Below, piece by piece: positions 50,395-61,600 of a DNA stretch of 64,000 nucleotides. The notes beneath the pieces are model-generated. The model was given only the letters and a program-made list of their open reading frames with translations, was not told where the DNA came from and did no database searches. The first letter of the stretch is position 1; every line of letters starts with the position of its first letter. Origin of the DNA: Promerops cafer (taxonomy: Eukaryota; Chordata; Aves; Passeriformes; Nectariniidae). Where the stretch lies: the NCBI GenBank assembly GCA_013398275.1, contig VZSE01014389.1, forward strand, positions 1,796,694 to 1,860,693, read 5' to 3'. The translations under genes and the position numbers were made by a program.

Positions 50395-53300
50395 ACTGAA
50401 ACAAGTTACAGAAGAAGTGAAATTCTCAGAACTGTATGAAGCCTTATGCTATATTTTGTATTTCACTTGTGTTGCTCTATCTGCATGAAGTAAGGAAGGA
50501 AGACAGCAGAAGAAAGTTACTGATCTGGTATAAAAACTCTGTTCATGCCCCCGTGGGCATGACTGTAATTCCTTCTTGGAATAAATGAAATAAAAACGTT
50601 ACTAGAGTATAAATATGGAGATATAAAGATACTATACCCATACAAAGTAATCCCACTACATCTAAAAGCACAGGCAGCTCTAGTAGAATACTGCTAGATA
50701 AACTTAGCTGGGGGTGTATGTGAGTGTTGCAAAGCACCACATGAGCTTCCCTTGGCTCCCAGCTGTCCCCAGGGCTGGCATCAATTTGCTATCTGGAAGC
50801 AGACTCACATCACAGCACTGCCACGTTTCTCTCTCCATTTCACCTGATGTCAGTGTCACATGAACCTGGACAAGCACAGGCACTTCGGCCTCAGGAGCAA
50901 AGGGAGGCTGGAAAGATGCACACAGTGCAGGACAGCATCTGGCTCCTGGCTTTTTTTTATCTCTTGCTACCAAACTCAGTCTCTTGAGCTAAGACAACAG
51001 CTTGCTCTAAAGCAGAAACAGAATTTTGTTTTGACTTAGAGTACCTTCATATTTAGACACTTAATGATCAACTGGACTTGTAAGCAGATGTGGATAAAGC
51101 TACAATGTGCATAAGAACAAACAAGCAAAATCCATTCTTCTAAAAACCCTGCCAAAAGGGTAAGTAAGGCTCAACTGAAATGACACACAGATGTCAGGAG
51201 GGAAAAATAAATAACTGTAATGGCTCATGGCCACATGCAAATTGTGGCCATATTTCCCATGGGCCTCTCCCTCTCTCATCATGCTGTCCTGAACTGATTT
51301 CAGTCTAACAACCCAAATGTATTGCTCAGAAAGACATAGTGATCCCTCCCTCCTAAGATTATGTTAAAGAAAAAAACACAACAAAAAGAAAAATCTCCAG
51401 CGTCTCCCAGAAGAGTAAGTTTGGTTGGTTGGTTTTGGTCGTTAGATTTTGTTTGTTCGTATGTTTGTTTCTATAAGATGAAACAAGAAAGAAAGAAGCT
51501 AAGATGTAGAGGACCTACAGAGAGCAACAGTGAGCAGAGGATGAGGGCTGAAGAAAAAAAGTACTTTTGGATGGAATGAGTGATGGAGGAGAATGGCATA
51601 CAAGTACAGATGATCATATCATCCTAAGTTTGAAAAGAAACTTAAAAAGTAAAAGCAGCAGAACATAAACAACCCTGGCAAACTCTCCATGGATGGAGGG
51701 AGAAGCTGCAGAAATATTTGGAGAAATACGAAAGGAGCTAGAATTATACCTGCTAGGATTAGGGCCCATAAAGAGCTATTTCTCTCTCTCACTGCTACCC
51801 AGAGCTCTCCTGCAGGAATTAGGCAGCTTCAGTAAAACATTGCTGAAAAATACACTAATTTGCTCTTGAAATTAACTTGCAATGGGCTGGTGCTGCACTG
51901 CAAACAACGCTCCAGCAGATGGCACCGTGAAGTGACTCCAGGAGGGCTGGACAGGGCCCTCCCTGAGAGGGGAGAGACGTGGGGGATGGATTTACCTCTA
52001 TATCAGCATTGTTCCTGCACAACAACTCAGCTCCGGCCTTCGAGACAGGTCACCTTTCCCTCTTCTGGAGATGGCTAGTCCAGTCCCTGTGCTGACCACT
52101 CCCAGCAGCCCTGCTTTGTTTGAGGCTTGCAGTAAGTAAATTCTACTGGGAACAAAAGGAAATAATCAGATAACAATCCCACCCAAACAACAGCCAAAAT
52201 GTTACTATTTTTTTTTTAGGATGCTGTATTTTAGTATTAGTATTTAGTATTTAAATGTATAAAAATGGTGAGGCAACTGGGATTTTCCAATGCGGTCTGC
52301 TGTATCACACTACGGTCTCCACTAATATTGACATGAAAAGGACAAAAAAAAAAACCTCTATATCTATCTTTCCTGTGAGCTCTTTATGTCTTCCACTGCT
52401 TTCAGTCTCTACTGAAGGCATGCAGGGCTCAGGAGGCACAAGTACCTACAAGAATTTTGGTATATCACTTTCATCTCAGTACTCATTTCCATAAACAACT
52501 CACAACTCCCAGGAATGAGACTAGATCTTCATTTTCAGCTCTCAAAAGCTTGGAATGGTTTCAAGAATTTCTTCACCTCCCCAAGCTGGTATGACCAATT
52601 TTCTGTCTTTAAAAGCATTTAAGAAAAATTAGTGATGGATTTTTAGTGCATTGAACTGGAATTACATATAAAGTTGGCTGCACAGCCGTAATGATGGGTG
52701 GTAGAAGGAAAGAATTTGAGGATAAACTATCAATTACTCTTGTATGTGACTGGCATTTCTATACCTATAAGCATACTCATTCTTACTTCCCTTAATACAA
52801 TAAAACAGGAGTGGAGGACAAAGTCAGGTCAGGGGATGACTTGATTTTGCAACAGTCTGAGTGGCATTTTAAAGCCACGTCAATTAGATTAATATTATGT
52901 GTTATTTCCTGTATTTAATTTACTTGCAAATGGCAAGCCATATATTAATACATCTGTTTCCAGAACTCACTCCCTTATGCCCACAGATGTTCAAAGGCTG
53001 CACTTCTAATTGCTGGCAGACACACATAATTTGGGAAAATGTCTTAGTAGGAACGAGACTGGAAAAGGCAATGAGAATATGAATTCCAATTTTGCAATCC
53101 CCACAGTCATTAAAAACACCTACATGCTTAACTTTATTTAAAAACAGCAGACTGCATAAGCTAAGTATTTACAGAAAAGTCTTGGCTGGATCAGGGCTTT
53201 AACCAAACACAGGACAGAGAAATGACAGAAGGAAGAGAGACATATCATCTCAAGTGAGAAGCCCATGCTCATGCTGGAAGCCTACAGCCCAGCCCAGATC

Positions 53301-54059
53301 TCTTTTTTCTCGTTCCAATGCCTGGAGCCTGAGATCATTCACTGCCCTAGCTTCCTCTTGTTACACCACATTAAAGGTGGAAAACATAATTTATTTTTTC
53401 ATATTCTGCTCTTAAAAATTGAGAAGACAACTAAAAATGCCCTGATCAACAGAATAGTTACTGTCTCCAAGCATGTTTTCTGGTGATCAAAGGCAGTTTT
53501 CAGCAAAAGTACTCATTAAATTATGAGCCTATTGTAACTACGGAAATAAACCATAAATAAAAATGAAGAGATTCAAATTATAGCAGGGCAATCTATAGAG
53601 TAAATCATCAGCTCTATAGCAATACTTCCAGCACATTTGCCATTTAGTAACTTAACCACTTAGGGAGTGAAAAAGGTAATGCAGATAATTATCTGTCAGT
53701 GTATTGGCTGCATCAAAAATCAGTCTGGGCCTCTCTGGAACCTCCACATGCTGGACTAAAGCACAGAAGACTGTGAAGAAGTGATCTTGTATCATGTTTT
53801 AACAAAGGAAAATCCACCTACCAGAGAAAGACAGAACAGAACTGAAAGGGAGAAGCTGATCACAGTGAAAGCTGGCGATTACTAACACCTGAAAGATTTT
53901 TGGGATTTATGGTATGTCCCCCAATCAGCAATGAAAACTGATGAAAGATACAAACAAAGCACAAACAGCCCAAAACACAACAGCAGTTCTACCCACAGAA
54001 ATCCCATATCCCAGCAGAAAAACTAAACAGACAGCCTCTGTAGCACAGGATAGTTTGAC

Positions 54060-54380
54060 CCCTTTCTGATGGGACCACATTGCAACCTTCCCAGGCTGCG
54101 CCCTGCTGCCAGTAGGATACACATGGGGATGCTGCAGCAGATGCAGAGCAGGCCTTCCCTTGGCCACAAGCAGGGGGAGTGAGGGACACTGTCCCCCTAC
54201 ACAGCCTGTCACTGGTGTGTGCCACACCCAACCATGCACAGCAGCCGCAGTTGGGCTGGCATGGCAGCCATGCCCAGCTGGACGCCACCTCTGGCTGAAC
54301 TTCACTTATGGAGTGTTAGGTCAGCCAGCTGTGGTGGGACCCCAATGACACCTTGAAGGGGAGGAAGGTGGGACCTGCAG
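54060..54380. other. GC-rich intronic patch with overlapping ORFs
   Basis: A block of about 320 bases is richer in G and C than its surroundings. ORFs of 126 and 99 codons on the minus strand and 62 on the plus strand overlap in it. The products are Cys- and Gly-rich with no recognised motif. The mix of frames suggests low stop density in a retroelement remnant rather than a gene. Confidence 0.35.
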
Positions 54381-55462
54381 GAGCAATATCAGCTCCTAAA
54401 TTTTAATTTGGAATGAATGAGTCTGCTGCATCTAAAATAACAAACTTGTGCTCGTGAACAGGCTACAAGTAAATGACCCCCAATCACAGCACAATGTCAC
54501 CGGCAGGCCCACATCCATATTTTGATCCTTGCACACATCCTTTTGTGGTTTGCAGGCTGCTATTTCCAGAAGTGACACAGGCAGCAATTGCAGCCTTTAC
54601 CTGATCAGCAGTTCAAAATAGCAGCAGTGGGCAATGTGTGCAGCATCCAACTACAGACGTGCGCTTCGAGTCTGAGGTTTTCCTGCACTACTTGTATCAA
54701 CCTACTAACAGAAGTGATACTTACAGTGGGTACATGCATACCCTGAAGAAAATTTAAATAATTGGATTGGTCATAGAAACAAAGCTGCAAAAATAATCCT
54801 TCTACAACTTCAGGGGAACATGAAAAAGGGTGTCTTCGTAAAGAGGTTTCATGTGGTATTTTCACTTCCTTTAGTAAGGGTTGTGCAATAAACATGAAAA
54901 AGACAGATAAGCAAGAAAGTGAGATAGGATCAAGGACATGTCATATTATAGAAACATGGGTTAGCATGGCCCTGGGAAACAACTTTTTGAAGCAACTGAT
55001 TACTGGAATTGAATTAAGAAAGTCATCAAAAAGGACCTTTTTGGCTATTATTTCTCCTGCTCTCTTTAAGACCCAAGCTAGGTCTGAATAAGGTGTCCTG
55101 GTTATAGGATAAATGGCTCCAGATACATTACATTACATGTCCCAGATCTCTTAGCACTTAACATCACTGTACTAACCCTTCTTGCCTCACTGGTAGTCTA
55201 ACTGCTATGCTGACTAAATTCATGAGCTGTCTCACTGAAGTTACTTTTTCTGGTTAGCTGCCACATCATGTTGTTCTTGGCTTCGCCACCCATTTCTCTT
55301 AGTAAGTGAAGTCACTTAGAGAATGATGAATTCCGCCTGATTACTAAGGACAAAGCAGCAATACATCTTTTCAATAGGATTATCAGCTAGCAAGTCCCTT
55401 TGTTTCTCAGTTTCATACACGTAATAAGAAAACAGGATCTAAGACAAGCAGGAGTAACTTAC

Positions 55463-55618
55463 CTGTTCATTTTTGGTCAGTCTTGTTTTGTTATGTATGT
55501 CAGATGTAACCAGGTTGAATCCATGTTTCTCTGATAAAATTCTTAAAAGCAAAACAACAGTTCGACTCCCACACTTTCCAACTCTGTTGTAGACCACCTG
55601 ACTGGGGAAAGGAAGTAC
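55463..55618 (-). CDS. UST: UST exon 3: 5'-phosphosulfate (PAPS) binding segment
   Basis: This exon encodes 52 whole codons, from VLPFPSQ to LTKNEQ, of uronyl 2-O-sulfotransferase, a Golgi type II membrane enzyme. It moves sulfate from PAPS to C2 of iduronic or glucuronic acid in dermatan/chondroitin sulfate. Residues 11-20 of the exon, NRVGKCGSRT, sit where this family has its 5'-phosphosulfate-binding loop. IHNKT at residues 41-45 is an N-glycosylation sequon. The acceptor reads TTTGTTTAG|GTAC and the donor GAACAG|GTAAG on the minus strand. Both neighbouring introns are phase 0. Identification rests on near-identity to the vertebrate UST protein as I know it. HS2ST1, the closest paralogue, differs clearly in this loop. 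The number 3 assumes the eight-exon mammalian layout. Confidence 0.95.
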
Positions 55619-58600
55619 CTAAACAAAGATTGAAAGAAAATGGAGTCAGTACATTGATATTTTGTTTCTGTGTACCTCTGAATCACATGTTTTTACCTTA
55701 AGCCAACAGACATAGAGGAGAATTTCTAGGCGCCCCAGGTCAGAAGCATTCACTTCCTCTAGCAAGGTAGAAGCTTTTCAGAAGAGAAAGAGCATGGCTC
55801 AGGGAGGCGCCAAGGTGAGATTTCCCCCTTGAGATGCAGTTAAATGTAACAGTGGCAACTACTCTAGAAGTACTATGGAACTGATGGTAATGATCTTGAG
55901 CTTACTGCTTGTAATCGCAGCGCAAATAGTCATCTTTAGTTGATTATCTCTCATAAAAAGAATTAAAAGGAGTGAATTTGCACTACAGTTTGGCAACTCA
56001 AAGTCAAGCTGACATAATGCAGGAGGAATGAATGCTTGAATTGCAAAACTTCAGCTTAAAAAGAAACAAAAGAAACCAAACAACAACCAGTTGTACAGAG
56101 CTAAAATTAATCAACCCTTTTAATTTCAAATATAAACATGAATCTTTCAGACTCAGAGAACAAATCATGCCACTGGCTAAGGATCTATGTACAGAATAAT
56201 CAACACAGGGCCACAGGGGGCCTGAGGCCAACTGGCACAGTTTGATCACCTCTGTACAGGTAATGTTCATTAAAATCTCAAAATAGAACAGCAACATCCA
56301 ACCTGGCCACTGGGAATGGTGTCCAGCCCACACTAACTCTTGCACCCTACTCTCCTTCCCAGGAAACCAGAACAAACAAAAAGTAAGTCCGTGTTTCACC
56401 GTATGTCAGATGCAGCCTTATTTTGTTCCTGGATGATGTCCATGGCCTATTGTTTCAGCAAAAGGCATTCTGAAGTCACACTATTGCACTAGACAAGTAT
56501 TTGCTGTACAGCACATAGCAGCATGTGATAATACAGGCCCAGAGAAAAGTGTTTCCAAGACTTTAAGTTGGCTAACTTAAAGTCAGGAGCTCACAGTTTC
56601 ACCCACAGTGGTGCATATGCAGCACTTAAAGAGAGATCACTTTTCTATTAAGACAATGGCACAAAACGTTTCCTGACATAGGGCCTGCACCTGGGTTCCA
56701 GGCAATCTGTGTTCAGCACAAGGAATGGCCAGAGTGATGGTGTGTCTAGTTACTCCTGCTCAACATGTATGTTCTCCCAGCAGAAGATTTCTAACAAAAA
56801 AGTGGGCAGATGAGGCACACGGCACTTTTCAGTGCAGAGTACTTCTCCAGAGCATTTGAACTGCTAACAGATCTTTATCAGGGAAGCAAAATGATTTGTC
56901 AGGCAACCTTCAGACTACTTTCAAAGAGAACTGCCAACTAGAAAGAAAAAAAAAGAAGGAAAAAATCTGTATTCTCTTATATTTAATGGGAACCTACTGG
57001 CACTTTGCTCTCAGTGTTACATTTCATGACCAAATGAACATTACTGCTGTTACTGGTTGCAGTGTTTAGGATATCCTGCACTGCAACATAAATGTGGAGG
57101 CCGTTTTTCCCCAAATTACCTTGGGAAGGAGTAGATATTGGGTAATCATGGCCTCAGGTAAACTTTCCAAGTTGCAGGACATTGCATCTGCTGATTCAGC
57201 AGGCAAAGAAGGGCCTCTCAAGGCCCATACAAACCCCCCACAATGCACTAAGTCTTATTATTTTGTAACATTTTTAGAGTTTTCTATGAGAAACATAGCC
57301 CTCGTATTTCTTTATCAATGTTTCCTTCAGAAGCCTTGCTTCCTATGAAATGCAAAATCTCAGCCTCAATTATTACAGAACTCCAAAGGTGATGAATTTA
57401 ACATCTCTGTGCTACAGCTGTAGCTAACCTCTGCCAAAACTACTTTTAATGGTGTCTGAGAGGTTAACATTTGAACACATTTGATTATGCTGATTATCAC
57501 ACCATAATGAAAAAGAACGTGAGCCCTATTCTGGATTGTCCCCTTTTTGGTTCATTTCTTTGCGTAACAAACACTAGCATCAGTATTTGTCACAGCCCTG
57601 CAGCACCTTCCACACATCACTGCAAGCTGTGGATTGGGAATTGCTCCTCTGCTCAGACATACAATTTTGAAATCCTCTGCTGTGTAAGTAAGTGAAAGCC
57701 TTCAAGAGAAATGATAAGCAGATGCTGCCAAGTGTCAATGAAGGAGCAAGAGCACATACACTATATGTTTGCCTAGCATCCCAGAAATTAGGTGAATGAT
57801 GAGAGTTTGTAGGGTTATGGAAATACTTTAAAATGCTTCATAATTATTAACTGCTTTGATTTTCCTAGCAGTTTGGACTAGGCAAGATAGTGAGCAAAAT
57901 TTTTTCTTTATTGGTACTTCAGTCAAGTACAGTTTTACTGCATACAGATTACACTCAAGTTCTAATTAAATCCTTGACTGAATTATCCAGTAACTTTGGG
58001 TCAATCTTATAAATGTAATTCTTTAAAAACTAGATAAAATTGAAGGAGGCCTTTGTAAATTCTCTATTCTAAGTGCAAACAACTTTGTCAGCTTGAAAAA
58101 ATGGCAGTAGTTACCAAGTTTGGCCAGTTCTCACATTTGTTTCTGAAACTCACCTTCCTAGGCAGCACAATTCTGTCCTGCACACAAACAATAACCATGG
58201 TAACCCCCAAAATTAAATCACAGCAAATACCCACAGCAGATAAAGGAACCTGAAATAAAGAGCTATTATTTTCAGACACTTGTTTAGCTTAAAGGAGACC
58301 AACGTATCAATGCCTTGTTTCAGTACATAGTGAATGCACCTAGGTCTAATTGGACAAGATTCAAGATAAAAACTACAGCTCAAAGCTCACTTCAGAAGAA
58401 CAATCATGAGTGGTAGCCAAAACTTCCCTTGCAGCACTGCTGAGTGTGGCTGGCTTTCGGGGTGCACCCCTGAAGCTCTGCTCATGTTTCGACCGTTTAC
58501 GTCACCATCGCACTTATCACACCCAAATGCCCCAAAGGGTGAGTCCAGTGCACAAAGCCATGTAGTACACAGGCCTCTGGTGTACAAGCAAGTATTTGTT

Positions 58601-61600
58601 TAATGTTCCCTTAGGATGCTACAAATCTGCTTTCTCCATTTAGAAAATGTCGAAGCTATTTCTGATGAGAAGAAATACCTCTTCCAAAAACATGAGTTTG
58701 TATCAGGCAAAACTAAAAATGCAAGAAATGGACAACTTCTCCAGAGAGGAACTTTCTTTTCCCCCTCATGACACTCACAAGACACTCAGACAATACACGG
58801 CATGGTTGCAGAGAAGGCACTTGAAAAGAAGGCTCCTATTGTATTAGCAGAAACAAGGTGAAAAAGAGCAGTTGGACATTTACAAAATGCTAACTGGATT
58901 ACATTTTATTATTACTTACTACCTAAGAGTAGGTATCATGTAGACTGACTAACTGCTGAGATGATGCTCTGGCAACTTGATATTCACATAACAATATATA
59001 CAACTGCAAAATAATTGCAGACTGACTTTATTGAGCACTGCATCAAAGCCCAGAAGTAATAGAAACAATTGAAACATATAATTCGCTTTGGAGTTACATA
59101 AATTAGCACTTACAGCCATAAAAAAGTAAAACCTACAGTATAATTACAACAGCTCTCTCCAAGGGTTTGGAAAGTTATATGACAATTTACTTGTCAGTTC
59201 AAACAGGTTTTTTTTCTTTTGTTTCATAGTTGAAGAAGATATGAAGGACCGCTGTAAAATGAAATCAAGAAGAAAAAGCAAGTTTAGTCCCAAGTGAACT
59301 TACACTACAGAAAATTACTGTCAAGAGAGGTCTGCCAGCCTCAGAAAGGGAGCCATTCAACAGATAACCTGATAAAAGCCCAGGCTTTCATCTTCAGTGT
59401 GGACTTTGTCTACAGTTAAATCTTTGCATCACTTAAAAAAAAAATTAGGCTGGATAATTCAACAATGTAGGGATTCACTCATAGGCCTAAATCATTCCAC
59501 TTTTACTGAGACAAATCCAGTACAATTTTGCCCATTTGCCAAAGATCTCCCAGTCCAGGTACAAGCTTCCCAAGTGTCAGTGTCTGACTCATGTCAGAGA
59601 GATGTGTTTTCAGAAAGCAGTATAGTGGATACTATATTCACATCTTCTGCAAGTAGGTGACCTATGTCCTTACACACAAGTAGGGCCAGAAGTGGATGCC
59701 AGAACTGGCTTCTTCTTTCTGAGCAGACACTAACCTGTGGTCAGGCAGTGCTCCATGTTTATCAGGTGAATAAGGCAAACCAACACAGAAAGTACTGATA
59801 AGACTGCGGAAACAATCAAACACTTGCTGGCATATCATTATAGAGCATTACACCTTCCCAGTCCAACCTCTTCATTTTCTTTTCCTGTCCAACAGAGACA
59901 GAATTATAAGAATTTTAAAAATGGCTTAATTAGTCAAAGGAATGGCCCATTTGACTCATGAGAGTCAAATGATGATGATGATACTCATAAGGTAACTACA
60001 AACCTGAGAGCTGTCAGCAGTCCATTTCTCTCCAGTGTCTCTCTTCTTTCTCCAAAGTCCCCAAATATTATATATGGCATTCTAGAAGGCACATCCTTCC
60101 ATACTGCCTGAAGAATTTCCTACACAACTTGTTCCAGAATTTTGTTACCCACCTTGCATTTAATTTTTAGTTCATCTTCTACCATTTCCAGAGAATATCT
60201 GTTCTCACATTGCAGATTTCATGAAGACAGATCAGATAATTCAGTCATCAGCTTTGAGATCTTCTTAGATACATTGGATGCTCTTTTTAACCAAAGTTTT
60301 TCACACGCCTGCCATGGTCTTTAAAGACAAACTCAAAGGCCACTAAGAGATAGCCTTCCAAAATTAAGTTCAAGAACTGCTGCTCAAAAATCTCATTCCA
60401 AACAAGTATCAACTTGCTCACTTTTAAAGCAATCACAATGAAAAGTTGCTAACACAAAGTTATATCAGCAGAAAACATGACTTAAGAATGAATAAGGGAG
60501 TAAACAAAAAAAAATTACTAGTTAGAATCCTCCTTCCCCATCTAACCACACAGTTCCAGATGTATAAACATTCACCTGTAGAGTGTAGGGATGCGAGACA
60601 GAGACAAGCTTTTTGGAATAATCAACTCTAAAGCAAACCAGACAGCATGGTCATCTCTATGGGTCACTAAAAATACACCAGAAACCACAGGAAAAGGTAA
60701 GGATGAAATTTGTTTGTTTTCAAAGTTTAAATGCCATATAGCTGCAGCAGAGCATTAAAAATAAGGCCGAAGAAGAAACAGAATATTCTTCTGTTGCATT
60801 TTCATTAAGAAACTTATTTAATTGAAAAAAGGTGACTTTCTCTCCCCCCACCACAAACAATGCATTTCATCTGTTAGACAGATGACATATTTGGAAGACT
60901 AAGTTAAAATGTGTTCTCTAATGGTTCAACATCCCTAAGTACCAAGCTAAATTGAAAACATAAGCATGGAGCACCAGCAGCAAAAGGAAAGTTGGTTGTA
61001 GACAGTCCTTGAATTTATTAAGACTAAAGCATTACTATGATGTGTCTGCCAAAGCCTGTGGTCCCTGATGTAGCCAAAATCAAAACTTGTAGTAATTTTT
61101 CTGTGAAGAAGCACTGCACACTTACAAATCTAGAAAAGACCTGAGTTCAAAGCATAGTAAAGTATCCCATTAAGTCTCCGATCAAGTCCTGTTACAAGAT
61201 ACTGTGGCTCTAGAAACAACAATAACATCAATAACAACCTGGGAAAGTTACAAAGAAAAGGTCAAAGATCCAGTTTTTAATGTTCAAAATTTTGGATGCA
61301 TCCTGTCAACACATTTGGGCTCACTCAAACCTCACTCTTATACCTGATTTACTCGTCTACAGCAGCAGGTTGCAGCAGAGCAAAACCTCTGCACCTCCCA
61401 TCTGCTGCACAAGACTCCCCACACCACAGGAGTGCAGAACCAGGTTTATTTCAGGCATGTGCAGTTACAGCAACGTGGCAACATTCAAACTCGGTACATG
61501 TACAGGAAGTCAGGTTGGTGGAGAGCACATGCTCTGTTCACTCAGCACTTTCGGGTACTCGCTGACACTAGGCAGCCTCTGGAGGTGGGAGTGGCGCTCC

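Larger units (their letters stand above)
48207..55462 (-). other. UST: UST intron 3
   Basis: This 7.3-kb phase-0 intron lies between exons 3 and 4. It is mostly unique AT-rich DNA. It includes a T/G simple tract at 50361-50394 and two GC-richer patches (50705-50955 and 54060-54380) with no recognised family. All ORFs are short and unlike known proteins. No CR1 end is obvious here. Confidence 0.85.

Noticed and set aside
60641..60672. Possible UST exon 2 (CATGGTCATC on the plus strand could reverse to GATGACCATG)
   Set aside because: The flanking codons do not give the expected UST sequence, and there is no donor in phase 0 next to it.
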